Assembly (NCBI RefSeq): GCF_026725475.1
Contig: NZ_CP109967.1
Span: 582,855-646,854 of the forward strand
Source: Catenovulum adriaticum
Lineage (GTDB): Bacteria; Pseudomonadota; Gammaproteobacteria; Enterobacterales; Alteromonadaceae
DNA length: 64,000 nucleotides
Direction: 5' to 3'
Positions 17,082 to 26,812 of the stretch are shown here, one piece after another. Every line of letters begins with the position of its first letter. Within the stretch, counting starts at the first letter, position 1. The notes beneath the pieces are model-generated. The model did not search any database. It saw only the letters and a list, made by a program, of their open reading frames with translations, and had not been told where the DNA came from. The translations under genes and the position numbers were made by a program.

Positions 17082-19271
17082 ATGCAACAAAAAGAAAAAA
17101 TAGCCATTATTGGCGGCGGTGTGTCGGCGATGACATCGGCGTTTTATTTAACTCAAACACCAAACTGGCAAGATAAATACGATATTACCGTCTATCAATT
17201 AGGTTGGCGCTTGGGAGGTAAAGGTGCCAGTGGTCGTAACCCTGAATATGGAAATAGAGTACAAGAACATGGTTTACACATTTGGTTTGGGTTTTACGCT
17301 AATGCATTTAAAACCATTCAGCAAGCTTATAAATTATGGGAGCGTCCCGCAGGTTCGCCTTTAGCCACATGGGATGAAGCTTTTAAACCACATAACTTTA
17401 TTGTGCTAGAGGAGCTTATTAACGGGAAATGGGAAAGCTGGCCGATTGAGTTTCCTAATGTGCCGGGGAATCCTGCAATAGGTAATGAAGAAATTGATAT
17501 TTGGGACATTGTAAAAATGGCCTATTATTGGATAAAACAAGTGCTGGGTGAGTTGGATAAAAAATCTAATAATATTAAACAAACCCATGATTTAAAGTGC
17601 CGTGAAGATGCACCCAAAGACACGTTTAAGCATTTTGCCAATGAGTTACATGAAGATATTGAAGACTGGTTTAATGACCTTGAGCATTCGTTAAGCTATG
17701 CTTTGGATAGAGTTGAAAACCTTGTCAATAAAGTACCTGCCAAAGCTAAATATCAACGCCAGCATCATCATGATTTACTCCATTATTTATTAACCAAATT
17801 AAAAGCTTGGCTAGTCGATGAATTTACTGACCTATTAAATGACAACACTGAAATACGCCGTTTATTTATCATGGCTGATTTAGGGTTAACCATACTAATT
17901 GGCATGCTTGAAGACAAGGTGTTAACGGATGGTTTTGATGTTATTAATAATTATGATTACCGTGAATGGTTAACTAAACATGGTGCTAATCAAGAATTTA
18001 CAGTTAACTCAGCACCAGTGCGTGGCTTTTACGATTTAGTGTTTGCATATGAAAACGGCAATTTTGATAAACCTAATGTTGAAGCCGGTACTATCATCCG
18101 CGCTATGATGCGCATTGCCTTGCTCTACAAAGGGGGCGTGATGTGGAAAATGCAAGCTGGGATGGGCGATACTATTTTTAGCCCGTTTTACGAAGTGTTG
18201 CAAAAACAAGGCGTAAAATTTGAATTTTTCTCTCAGGTTGATGAGTTAATACCTGATTGCGGGACAATTTCACAAATTAATATAACCCAACAAGTTGACC
18301 TAGCGCCGGGCGTATCTAGCTATAATCCCCTTATCCCGGTGAATAATTTACCTTGCTGGCCCAGTCACCCTAAATATGAATTATTAGATCCGGTTCAAGC
18401 TTCTTTACTACAGCAAAATAATATTAATTTAGAATCGTTTTGGTCTGAGTGGCCACAAATTTATCAACAGCATTATGGCAAGCCTTTACCTACAAAAACA
18501 CTGACCAAAGGCATTGATTTTGACCGCGTTATTTTAGGGGTTTCAGTGGCTTCACTTGAATATATTTGTCCAAAATTATTGGCTCAAGATCCAAACTTAA
18601 AACGCACCAGTGAAAAAGTCAAAACCGTTGCCACCCAAGCGTATCAAGTATGGACCAATAAAACGTTACCCGAATTAGGCTGGACAAATATGCCCCAAGG
18701 CCAAGACCCGGTGATGAGCGGCTTTACCGAACCTTATGATACTTGGGCTGCCATGAATCAATTGCTCGTTAGAGAAGATGCTTGGAAACCGGGCATTGAA
18801 GCTAAAAATATCGCCTATTTTTGCAGTGCATTGCCAGTTGAACATTATCCACCTAAAACTAACCATCAATTTCCAAAACGTATGGCAGAACAAGCGAAAC
18901 AAGGCGCTATCGCACAATTAAAAAATAACATTTATTGGCTATGGCCTAATGCAGCACAAGCAGGCGAGTTTGATTGGCAAGTTCTGCTGAGCAAAAACCC
19001 AGCGTTATTAGGTGAAGCCCGTTTTGATGAACAATACTGGCGCAGTAACATTGATCCATCTGAGCGCTATGTGCTTTCTGTCAAAAATAGCACCCAATAC
19101 CGGTTAGCCACAGATGGAACTATTTTTGATAATTTGTACCTAACTGGCGATTGGATTAAAACAGGCTTAAATGCAGGTTGCGTTGAAGCTGCCACAATGG
19201 CAGGTATGCAAACCTCACGTGCCATTTGTGGTTTGCCCAAAAAAATTGTTGGAGAGTCTGATTTTAGTTAA
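17082..19271 (+). CDS. FAD/NAD(P)-binding oxidoreductase of the phytoene-desaturase/amine-oxidase type
   Basis: A 729-residue flavoprotein. The N-terminus has the dinucleotide-binding motif IAIIGGGVSAMTSAFYL with LGWRLGGKGASGRN, and then EHGLHIWFGFYANAF, a pattern seen in carotenoid/phytoene desaturase-like and hydroxysqualene-type oxidoreductases. The C-terminal FAD-closing segment LYLTGDWIKTGLNAGCVEAATMAG is intact. The central 350 residues are longer than in typical amine oxidases and carry a mostly helical insertion (about 150-330). No transmembrane segment or signal is clear, so the protein is probably cytosolic or peripheral. It pairs with the acetoacetate decarboxylase-like gene. Substrate unknown. 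Confidence 0.78.
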   Translation: MQQKEKIAIIGGGVSAMTSAFYLTQTPNWQDKYDITVYQLGWRLGGKGASGRNPEYGNRVQEHGLHIWFGFYANAFKTIQQAYKLWERPAGSPLATWDEAFKPHNFIVLEELINGKWESWPIEFPNVPGNPAIGNEEIDIWDIVKMAYYWIKQVLGELDKKSNNIKQTHDLKCREDAPKDTFKHFANELHEDIEDWFNDLEHSLSYALDRVENLVNKVPAKAKYQRQHHHDLLHYLLTKLKAWLVDEFTDLLNDNTEIRRLFIMADLGLTILIGMLEDKVLTDGFDVINNYDYREWLTKHGANQEFTVNSAPVRGFYDLVFAYENGNFDKPNVEAGTIIRAMMRIALLYKGGVMWKMQAGMGDTIFSPFYEVLQKQGVKFEFFSQVDELIPDCGTISQINITQQVDLAPGVSSYNPLIPVNNLPCWPSHPKYELLDPVQASLLQQNNINLESFWSEWPQIYQQHYGKPLPTKTLTKGIDFDRVILGVSVASLEYICPKLLAQDPNLKRTSEKVKTVATQAYQVWTNKTLPELGWTNMPQGQDPVMSGFTEPYDTWAAMNQLLVREDAWKPGIEAKNIAYFCSALPVEHYPPKTNHQFPKRMAEQAKQGAIAQLKNNIYWLWPNAAQAGEFDWQVLLSKNPALLGEARFDEQYWRSNIDPSERYVLSVKNSTQYRLATDGTIFDNLYLTGDWIKTGLNAGCVEAATMAGMQTSRAICGLPKKIVGESDFS

Positions 19272-19439
19272 ATCATTTTTTATTTGCTAACTTTGTTTTA
19301 CGGGTATTAACTAAGCTCTGTTAGCTGAGCTGAGGTAATTTTTTTAATACCCTTAGCGGTTAATTTATATGCCGCTAATACAGGAACCCAAAATAGGCCC
19401 ATTTTGGGTATTGTTTCAATTCACAATTAAGGAAGAAAT

Positions 19440-19883
19440 ATGCTGACATGGCAAAACATTTTACTTTTTAGTGCAGATGGTAATCCCAATCCCCCTTATC
19501 GTGTTGAAAAAACAGATGAGCAATGGCGCGAATTGTTAAATGACGAAGCTTATTTTGTGACTCGTAAAAAAGGCACTGAGCGCCCATTTAGCAACGATTC
19601 TTGCACTTTATTTGAGCCCGGACGTTATCATTGTGTGTGTTGTGATAATTTATTATTTGATGCAAATGAAAAATTTGATAGTGGTACAGGTTGGCCATCT
19701 TTTACACAACCGGCGACCGAAAATGCCATTGCGTACAACTCTGATGAGAGTCATGGTATGCAGCGTATAGAAACCTTATGCAATGTTTGTGATGCCCATT
19801 TGGGGCATGTTTTTCCAGACGGCCCGCCCCCATCCAATTTACGCTATTGTATAAATGCAGCATCGCTTAAAAAAGCAGAATAA
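19440..19883 (+). CDS. msrB: peptide-methionine (R)-S-oxide reductase
   Basis: A 147-residue MsrB that reduces the R-sulfoxide of oxidised methionine in proteins. Zinc ligands are seen as Cys65/Cys68 (CVCC) and Cys114/Cys117 (CNVC). The core GTGWPSF, LGHVFPDGP and catalytic Cys137 in LRYCINAASL are intact. AAGGAAGA precedes the ATG. It has no signal peptide, so it is cytosolic. It follows the FAD-oxidoreductase gene after about 170 bp and may have its own promoter. A strong bidirectional hairpin separates it from the convergent proA. Confidence 0.95.
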   Translation: MLTWQNILLFSADGNPNPPYRVEKTDEQWRELLNDEAYFVTRKKGTERPFSNDSCTLFEPGRYHCVCCDNLLFDANEKFDSGTGWPSFTQPATENAIAYNSDESHGMQRIETLCNVCDAHLGHVFPDGPPPSNLRYCINAASLKKAE

Positions 19884-19912
19884 AATGATGAGCTCTAGCT
19901 TGCGCTTAAACA

Positions 19913-19956
19913 AAAAAGCCACTTGCCTGACGTAAGCAGACAAGTGGCTTTATTTT
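19913..19956. terminator. bidirectional terminator between msrB and proA
   Basis: A perfect 11-bp hairpin (AAAGCCACTTG at 19915-19925 and CAAGTGGCTTT at 19941-19951) is flanked by A-runs on one side and T-runs on the other. It can stop transcription of both convergent units. Confidence 0.9.
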
Positions 19957-20025
19957 ATATGGCTTGAATTTGAGTTAAGCCGGATCTAAACCTAAGCCAA
20001 ATCCAAATCCAAATAACCCTTAACC

Positions 20026-21276
20026 TTAACTTCGAATTTGGCCGTTACCCATTACAACAAATTTTTGGGTGGTTAAACTCTCTAACCCCATAGGCCCATA
20101 AGCGTGTAATTTTGAAGTTGATATGCCAATTTCAGCACCTAAACCCAGTTGCCCACCATCTGAAAAGCGCGATGAAGCGTTAACCATAACCACAGCACTA
20201 TTTACACGGCGTACAAACTCGTTGGCTCGCGCATAATCTTTAGTACAAATAACTTCTGTATGGCCTGAGCTGTATTGCTCTAAATGCTCAATACTCGCGT
20301 CAAAATCATCTACCACTTTAACCGCAATTTCTAATGCTAAATATTCTGCATCCCAATCTTCAGTTGTTGCTGCTTCTGCATTTTCAAAATAACCAATACT
20401 GCGCTCACAAGCATGAATTTTAACCCCTTTTTCGGCCATCGCTTTTGCAGCCAAAGGTAAAAATTGCTCAGCAATTTCTTGATTTACTAATAATGTTTCA
20501 AGTGAGTTACACACGCCTGTGCGCTGGGTTTTACCATTTAGTAATAAATCTAAACCCATTTGAATATCAGCACCAGCATCAACATAAAGGTGACAAACCC
20601 CTTTAAAATGCTGAATAACAGGTATGCGGCTGTTTTCAGTTACAAACCGAATTAAACCTTCGCCGCCACGTGGAATAATTAAATCAATATCGTCAGATAA
20701 GGTCATTAATTCATTCATGACTGCTCTGTCTGTGTCTGGCACAACACAAATCGCATTGGGGTCTATATTTTGTTCAACCAAAGCTTCGTGCAAACATTTA
20801 GCTATTACTAAGTTAGAATACAAAGCTTCTTTACCACCGCGTAACACAACCGCATTACCCGATTTTAAGCACAAAGCGGCTGCTTCTGCCGTTACATTTG
20901 GGCGTGATTCATAAATCATTGCAATAACGCCTAACGGAATACGCATTTTACCTACTTGCATACCATTTGGACGCGCTTTCATATCGGCAATCGCGCCAAC
21001 TGGATCAGGCAGTTGGGTCACTTCTGTCAAGGCATTCGCCAAATCTTGAATGCGCTCTGGTGTTAAACGTAATCTGTCGATCATCGCATCGGTTAAGCCA
21101 TTTTCTTTACCAGCTACTAAATCGCGCTCATTTTCTTCTAAAATTAAATCGGTACGTTCAACTAATTTCGCCGCCATGGCTGATAACGCAGCATCTTTTT
21201 GCGCGGTACTTAAGTTGGCAACTGAAAAAGATGCTTTACGTGCATCTTTTGCCATTTTTGCAATTGAAAAACTCAT
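20026..21276 (-). CDS. proA: gamma-glutamyl phosphate reductase
   Basis: A complete 416-residue ProA, the second enzyme of proline synthesis, reducing glutamyl-5-phosphate to the semialdehyde with NADPH. Typical segments are VGKMRIPLGVIAMIYESRPNVT, NAVVLRGGKEA and the catalytic cysteine region GKTQRTGVCNSLETLL. The C-terminus has SSRFSDGGQLGLGAEIGISTSKLHAYGPMGLESLTT. It is 13 bp downstream of proB, so the two form a proBA operon. Confidence 0.97.
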   Translation of the reverse strand: MSFSIAKMAKDARKASFSVANLSTAQKDAALSAMAAKLVERTDLILEENERDLVAGKENGLTDAMIDRLRLTPERIQDLANALTEVTQLPDPVGAIADMKARPNGMQVGKMRIPLGVIAMIYESRPNVTAEAAALCLKSGNAVVLRGGKEALYSNLVIAKCLHEALVEQNIDPNAICVVPDTDRAVMNELMTLSDDIDLIIPRGGEGLIRFVTENSRIPVIQHFKGVCHLYVDAGADIQMGLDLLLNGKTQRTGVCNSLETLLVNQEIAEQFLPLAAKAMAEKGVKIHACERSIGYFENAEAATTEDWDAEYLALEIAVKVVDDFDASIEHLEQYSSGHTEVICTKDYARANEFVRRVNSAVVMVNASSRFSDGGQLGLGAEIGISTSKLHAYGPMGLESLTTQKFVVMGNGQIRS

Positions 21277-21289
21277 TTAGTCTGACCCT

Positions 21290-22390
21290 TTATAAAATCA
21301 CGAGATCGTCTCGGTGAATAATAACATCACTTGGACAATACCCTAATATATCGACAATTTGTTGGCTTTGTTTGCCTTTAATTTTACTTAATTCAATACT
21401 GCTATACTGGCTTATGCCTTTTGCAATAAGCTGACCGCCAATATTGAATAAATTAACAGCATCCCCTTTATGAAAAACACCCTCAATTTGGGTAATGCCT
21501 ATACTTAACAATGAAGCACCTTTATTTAATACCGCTTTTTCTGCGCCGGCATCTAACACAATTTGGCCTTGCGATTTTAATGTATATTGCAGCCAATGCT
21601 TGCGTGCTTTTTTAGGGCTGGCTTGACGTTTAAACCAAGTGCCTTGCTGCTCACCTTGCAGTAATTTATCAAACACCAGTCCTTTTCGACCATTTACAAT
21701 TAAGGTATGCACGCCATTGAAAGTCGCTTTTTCAGCGGCTTCTATTTTAGTTCGCATGCCACCTGTCGCAATTTTATTGCTGGTGCCACCGGCAAGTGAG
21801 TAAATGCTCGCGTCTACTAAATCAACGGTATTTAACAGCTGAGCATCTGGGTTTGATCTCGGGTCAGCTGTATATAAACCATCTATGTCACTGCATATCA
21901 TTAAAAAATCAGCGTCTGATACCTGAGAGACCATAGCCGCTAAGTTATCGTTATCGCCTACTTTTAGCTCTTGTGTCGCAACTGAATCGTTTTCATTTAC
22001 AATGGGTAAAATACCATTGTTAAGTAATTCACGAATGGTATTTTTGATATTGACGTAACGTCTGCGATCGGCTAAATCGTCATGAGTAATTAAAATTTGA
22101 GCGCAAGGAAAATCAAAAAAACGTGCCCAATTAGCCATCATTCGAGTTTGCCCAACAGCTGCCATTGCTTGTTTTTCAGCAATTGAAGGCACTTCGCCAT
22201 GGTTAATTAAACCACGGCCAGCTGCAACACTACCACTTGAAACAATAATAACTTCTTTGCCTTGCTGGCGACATTCTGAAATATAACGCGCTATGGGTAA
22301 TAAAAATTGTCCGCTACAATCTTTACCTTCAGGTGCAATAAGCGCACTACCAACTTTTATAACGGCACGATGCCAACCAAACAAACCCAT
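21290..22390 (-). CDS. proB: glutamate 5-kinase with PUA domain
   Basis: A 366-residue ProB that phosphorylates glutamate in the first, feedback-controlled step of proline synthesis. The kinase domain (about 8-255) shows VIKVGSALI, IIVSSGSVAAGR, VNENDSVAT, DNDNLAAMVS and the GTSNKIATGGMRTKIEAA segment. The C-terminal PUA domain (about 275-360) has GQIVLDAGAEKAVLNKGASLLSIGI. Length matches the E. coli enzyme. No strong ribosome site is visible before the ATG. It leads the proBA operon. Confidence 0.97.
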   Translation of the reverse strand: MGLFGWHRAVIKVGSALIAPEGKDCSGQFLLPIARYISECRQQGKEVIIVSSGSVAAGRGLINHGEVPSIAEKQAMAAVGQTRMMANWARFFDFPCAQILITHDDLADRRRYVNIKNTIRELLNNGILPIVNENDSVATQELKVGDNDNLAAMVSQVSDADFLMICSDIDGLYTADPRSNPDAQLLNTVDLVDASIYSLAGGTSNKIATGGMRTKIEAAEKATFNGVHTLIVNGRKGLVFDKLLQGEQQGTWFKRQASPKKARKHWLQYTLKSQGQIVLDAGAEKAVLNKGASLLSIGITQIEGVFHKGDAVNLFNIGGQLIAKGISQYSSIELSKIKGKQSQQIVDILGYCPSDVIIHRDDLVIL

Positions 22391-22678
22391 GGGTGATATA
22401 TCTCAATGTTAATAACGGAATAAAAAGAACTTGCCATTATATACCCAAGTGCCCTGTAAATGCGAGTTTGAAAAGCGAATCTAAAGCATCAAAAAATAAT
22501 AATAGCCCACTCGGCACAACGTTAATTTGTGATCAACTTAGCAGGTTTTTTCAATATTTAATGCTATTATCATTACAGATTGTAATGTTTAAATGCTTAT
22601 GGGGCTTAAATACGCAGTAAGGTCTAACCCACCCAGCGATATGATAAAGCTAACAACAAAGCGACAAGGCCTGAATTT

Positions 22679-23833
22679 ATGTTATCTGATATTGCTTTAC
22701 AGCCCAAAGCAGAGCTTGGGCCGGCCATTTTATTTTTTAGCGGCGGATCTGCACTGGCAAAGTTAAGCAAAACGATTAAACAATATACGCATCATAGCAT
22801 CCATTTAGTAACCACTTTTGATTCTGGCGGCTGTTCAGCTCAACTTAGACAGCATTTCGATATGCCTGCGATTGGCGATATTCGCAACCGTTTGCTGGCA
22901 CTAGCAAATGACCAACAGCCAAGCGTTAACTCAGCGATAAAACTATTAAAGTTAAGATTTCCAACCAATCAATCCCAAGCACAATTAAAAACTAAATTGT
23001 GCTCCATTATAAATCGACAAATGCCGCACTTTAGAAAAATGTCGAGCCAGTGCCAAAATAGCATCTGCCAAAATTTACGCCATTTTTATTCTGTCATGCC
23101 ACCCAACTTTAGCTTAAAAGGCTCCAGCATTGGTAATTTATGCATTGCAGGCGGTTATTTATTGGGCAATAAAAATCTACAGCCTGTCATTGAGGAATTA
23201 ACTCAATGTTTAGATATTAAAGGCCAAGTAAAACCTATTATTGATGAGCTATATCATTTAGTGGCTGAACTGTCAGATGGTCGATACGTAACCGGCCAAC
23301 ATTTAATTACCGGCAAAGAAGTTGCGCCGATAAAACAAAAAATTCAACAAGTGTTTTTATCCGCCAGCGAAGACAACACGTTTCCAGTCACACCCAATAT
23401 AAAACCCGAAATTCAATACAGTATTAATAGCGCTGATTTAATTTGCTATCCACCGGGTAGCTTTTATTCTAGTATTTTAGCCAATTTATTACCCCAGGGC
23501 GTAGGAAGTAGCATTGCAAACGCCAAATGCAACAAAGTTTACATTCCTAATTTAGGTGTAGATCCTGAGCAATACGCCATGAGTGTAATGGATACCATTC
23601 AATCACTCCTTAGTTATCTTAAATCGGGCTGTGATATTAATACCCCTTACCAAAATCTTCTTAATTATATTGTATTGGACGATCAGCTTAGTCAGTGCCT
23701 TAGTTTTAATGAAGAAGCTTTATTAGCCAGTCATGGAATTAATTTAATCCGCGCTAATTTAGTATCTGCCGACTCAGCGCCTTATTACGACAATCATAAA
23801 TTATCAGAATTGTTGGTTTCGTTAGCTAAATAA
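22679..23833 (+). CDS. CofD/YvcK-family protein
   Basis: A 384-residue member of the CofD-like/UPF0052 group, which includes the gluconeogenesis factor YvcK (binds UDP-sugars) and the F420-pathway transferase CofD. Family marks are LFFSGGSALAKLS (19-30), TTFDSGG (45-51) and PAIGDIRNRLLALAND (63-78). SIGNLCIAGGYLL and YPPGSFYSSILANLLPQGV follow in the middle and C-terminal parts. It lacks a signal peptide. The biochemical role in this organism is not clear; control of cell-wall or carbon metabolism is the family precedent. It has a ribosome site AAGG ten bases before the ATG. Confidence 0.8.
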   Translation: MLSDIALQPKAELGPAILFFSGGSALAKLSKTIKQYTHHSIHLVTTFDSGGCSAQLRQHFDMPAIGDIRNRLLALANDQQPSVNSAIKLLKLRFPTNQSQAQLKTKLCSIINRQMPHFRKMSSQCQNSICQNLRHFYSVMPPNFSLKGSSIGNLCIAGGYLLGNKNLQPVIEELTQCLDIKGQVKPIIDELYHLVAELSDGRYVTGQHLITGKEVAPIKQKIQQVFLSASEDNTFPVTPNIKPEIQYSINSADLICYPPGSFYSSILANLLPQGVGSSIANAKCNKVYIPNLGVDPEQYAMSVMDTIQSLLSYLKSGCDINTPYQNLLNYIVLDDQLSQCLSFNEEALLASHGINLIRANLVSADSAPYYDNHKLSELLVSLAK

Positions 23834-23857
23834 TTTATTGGATGAGTAGCTTGTGGC

Positions 23858-23876
23858 TATAGGTGGCTGTCATTTA
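23858..23876. repeat. solo end of the GGTGGCTGTCATT repeat family
   Basis: ATAGGTGGCTGTCATTTATT matches the right end of the repeat elements at 30.5-34.4 kb, in the same orientation, and also lies just beyond the 3' end of a minus-strand gene. No left end was found, so this is a partial copy or a coincidental solo end. Confidence 0.45.
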
Positions 23877-23971
23877 TTGTTTTCACCTATCCATGGGGCT
23901 GTATACAAGGAGTTTAACGCAGTTCCCGTGAAAAAGGCCGTTTAAAACCTATTCATTAAAACGAATTGAGG

Positions 23972-24607
23972 TTAACTAATAATCCCGTTTCTTAGTGCTT
24001 TGGCAACTGCGCCCGACTGTGACTGCACTTGCAACTTGGAGTAAATTCTCGCCAAGTAAGTCGACACCGTACTGTGGGAAATATCTAGATTACGAGCGAT
24101 TTCTTTTACACTGCAGCCTTGCGACAATTGCTCAAGCACTTCAATTTCGCGGGCAGCCAAATGGAATTCAAGTTCAGGTGTCGCTTTGCGAATGTTTTGT
24201 AAAACAATTTTGGCAATCTCAGGGCTAAGCACTGAGCCACCGTTGATAACATCCTGTAAGTTCTTCACGATTTGTTCACTACTGGCAGATTTTAATAAAT
24301 AGCCTGCCGCACCTGCATCTATTGCTTCTAATACCTTTTCTTTTTCACTAAATACAGTAAGCACCACAATCACTAAATCAGGGTGAGTTTGGCGAAGTTG
24401 AATAATACCCTGCACGCCTCCCATACGCGGTAACCCTAAATCCATTAATATGACATCTGGTTGTGGGGTATTGGCCAAAGTTTCAAATAATTCAATACAT
24501 GATGGAAACGCTCTACACTGGGCAATACTCGGATCATGAGTTAATACTTTAACCAAGGTTCGGCGGTAACTCGCGTCATCTTCCACCACCCAAACATTAA
24601 TAGCCAT
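23972..24607 (-). CDS. NarL/FixJ-type response regulator
   Basis: A 211-residue two-component regulator. The receiver domain (1-120) has the acidic pair Glu9/Asp10/Asp11, phospho-acceptor Asp56 in ILMDLGLP, a switch Thr in VVLTVFS, and Lys105-type lysine in GYLLKSAS. The C-terminal LuxR-type helix-turn-helix (about 148-205, LAAREIEVLEQLSQGCSVKEIA...STVSTYLARIYSKL) binds DNA. It starts 9 bp after the sensor kinase gene, so the pair is co-expressed. It probably activates the neighbouring glycoside hydrolase and transport genes. Confidence 0.93.
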   Translation of the reverse strand: MAINVWVVEDDASYRRTLVKVLTHDPSIAQCRAFPSCIELFETLANTPQPDVILMDLGLPRMGGVQGIIQLRQTHPDLVIVVLTVFSEKEKVLEAIDAGAAGYLLKSASSEQIVKNLQDVINGGSVLSPEIAKIVLQNIRKATPELEFHLAAREIEVLEQLSQGCSVKEIARNLDISHSTVSTYLARIYSKLQVQSQSGAVAKALRNGIIS

Positions 24608-24616
24608 TATTTACCT

Positions 24617-26716
24617 CTAATTTGACGTTTGATAACGATCACCAAGCTGCAGGCTCAAGGTGTTTAATTCAATTTTTAGTTCAATGCGAACACCTTTGTT
24701 TATCTCAGCTGCTATTTTTAAATCGGCAGACAGCTCTTCAGCACGTGCTTGCAGGTTTTTTAAGCCCCATCCGTCGCAACTATCGTGGGCGTTAAAGCCA
24801 CAACCATTGTCCTCTATTATAATGATTAAAAAGCCGTGCTCGCAGCGGGCAATTAAACTTAACTTGCTGGCTTCTGAGTGCCTTGCACAGTTATTAATAA
24901 CCTCTTTAAAAAACAGCGATAAATGCTTTTTCACTGCGGTCGACACTTTAATTTTTGGGCAATTTTCTGGTAACCTTTGTTCAACTTCTACGTTGCGCAA
25001 AACTCGCTGCGCCCGCTCAAATAAAGATTGCAATAACTCGGGCAACTGGCATGAATCGCCTTTGCTATGCCAAACAATTTCCCGCAAGGATGCATTAGCT
25101 TCACGCGCCATCAGGGACAATTCATCTAACTCATTTTTGAGCATCTCACTCGATTCAGTACGACCTAGCGCTAACGAATCGGCCAATAATGTAATGCCAC
25201 CTAAACTGCTACCCACTTCGTCGTGTAAATCTCGGTTAATTCGCTCAGAATGTTTGATTAATAAACGGTTGCGCTGCGATTTTTGATAAAATAGCACCAC
25301 AAAAAGCAACAACAAAAACAACAACACTAAACCCGCAATTACTAAGCGTGATAAAAGCCACTGCCAATATGAGTGAGCCGCAGTTAGTTCATTTTTTACT
25401 TGCTGCAACTGTTGGTCTAATGGCCTACGTTGCGCCAACCCTTTTAACCATTGTTGCTCGGTTAAAATTTTTCGTCCCCAGGTATAACCATCTAATAAAC
25501 GTCCAAGCTGAACATTAGCGTCAGCGGGTAGGCCCTTGGTGGTAATTTTAGCGTTTTGGATAAGCTGTCCATCTTGCGCAAAGATTGCAATTTCACCGAG
25601 CCCCAAAATCCATTGGTGATTAAGCTGTTGCAGCTCACCCATTTCAACACGAATAAATTGCGTTGGCCCATCAGTTTTTACTGAATATAAAGTGCCAAAC
25701 TGTTCACCCCTGCTGGTCGGCATTAGCGGCTGTATTTGGCTAAAATCTGCAGCATTGGCCACCGACACTTGAATGTTCGCTGGAAAAGCAAAATCGGGTA
25801 ACAACAAGTTACCGCTTGGTTTGGCAGGCCAAATATCAATTTTTTCAATATTACGGGCATCAGGTAATTCAATCATCAGCTCGACTTTGTGCTTAACATT
25901 GTTGTCACTAGCTGCCGACACCAAAAAATCGGCTTGATTTGTTTGTTGTTCGCTAATGGCAAAACCTAAACTCGTGTGCTGATCAATTAAATAATCTGTA
26001 TTCCACTTAACGGTTTGGTTAAAACTACCTTGTACCGAAAGCTGAGTATTGGCTTGTTGGACTAAATTTATGCTTACGCCAGTTTTTGGATCTTTGGCCC
26101 AAATAAACACTTCACCTAGAGCAAAATGTGAACTTGATTTATCTGTTGCATGCGCTGGCACCAAAATGCGCAACTGCTCAGCGTGCTGATTTAAGTTATC
26201 GAAAAATACCGGGTATGAATCTGGATTTGGAAAATCCTGCGCTAACCAATTGACGATTGGTTTGTTGTGTTGGTCTGCAACTGTCTCCACTTTAAACCGG
26301 GTAGGAAAAGCATATGAACCACCGTAAGGTTTAAGTGGGTTAAATGCCGGCACCAGCGTGAGCGCTTCTAACAGGTAGCTTTTGTCAAAAGTAAATTCTA
26401 TTACATGATAAGTGTCGGCACTTGTATCGGATAACGCCAACGCTGAATGGTAACCCAAGCGATTATCAGAAATAATTGGGCAATGCCTTGGCAGCTGAGC
26501 AATTTGCCAAGTGAGTTGAGATTCTATTTTTTTAAGTTGTTCGATTCGAGTAACAGGCCAACTCGATAAATTAAGTTTAGATTTCTTTTGTTCGTTAAGC
26601 CATTGTTGCTGGTTTACAGGATCGACTGAATCGGCGTAGCACATGACAGTAGCGCTCACCAAAACATTTATTACTATAACAACAACCACGGTTGCCCAAC
26701 GGCTTGTAAAAATCAT
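24617..26716 (-). CDS. membrane sensor histidine kinase with predicted periplasmic discoidin-like domains
   Basis: A 699-residue sensor. A signal/anchor at residues 8-28 is followed by a large extracytoplasmic part. Within it, two beta-rich regions (about 75-230 and 265-395) look like galactose-binding/F5-8C-type folds: EFTFDKSYLLEALTLVPAFN...YAFPTRFKVE and IELPDARNIEKIDIWPA...FPANIQVSVA, each ending in a GEVFIWA/GEIAIFA strand. A single membrane helix at about 460-482 leads to a HisKA_3 domain with phospho-acceptor His498 in RDLHDEVGSSLGG. A C-terminal HATPase domain has the N box VINNCARHSEAS and EDNGCGF, GWGLKNL. It probably senses carbohydrate in the periplasm and signals to the adjacent NarL-type regulator. 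The fold assignment is by pattern only. Confidence 0.85.
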   Translation of the reverse strand: MIFTSRWATVVVVIVINVLVSATVMCYADSVDPVNQQQWLNEQKKSKLNLSSWPVTRIEQLKKIESQLTWQIAQLPRHCPIISDNRLGYHSALALSDTSADTYHVIEFTFDKSYLLEALTLVPAFNPLKPYGGSYAFPTRFKVETVADQHNKPIVNWLAQDFPNPDSYPVFFDNLNQHAEQLRILVPAHATDKSSSHFALGEVFIWAKDPKTGVSINLVQQANTQLSVQGSFNQTVKWNTDYLIDQHTSLGFAISEQQTNQADFLVSAASDNNVKHKVELMIELPDARNIEKIDIWPAKPSGNLLLPDFAFPANIQVSVANAADFSQIQPLMPTSRGEQFGTLYSVKTDGPTQFIRVEMGELQQLNHQWILGLGEIAIFAQDGQLIQNAKITTKGLPADANVQLGRLLDGYTWGRKILTEQQWLKGLAQRRPLDQQLQQVKNELTAAHSYWQWLLSRLVIAGLVLLFLLLLFVVLFYQKSQRNRLLIKHSERINRDLHDEVGSSLGGITLLADSLALGRTESSEMLKNELDELSLMAREANASLREIVWHSKGDSCQLPELLQSLFERAQRVLRNVEVEQRLPENCPKIKVSTAVKKHLSLFFKEVINNCARHSEASKLSLIARCEHGFLIIIIEDNGCGFNAHDSCDGWGLKNLQARAEELSADLKIAAEINKGVRIELKIELNTLSLQLGDRYQTSN

Positions 26717-26812
26717 TTAGCGCCTAAAAAGTTAATCCAACCATAAAAATAAGGGCAGCAAAATTAGCAACTGCCCATGTGTCTATTACGCAAAACACTG
26801 ATTAGCAGTGAG

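Noticed and set aside
24660..25286. 208-codon plus-strand open frame opposite the sensor kinase gene
   Set aside because: It is antisense to conserved HisKA_3 and HATPase motifs; its product is not like any protein.
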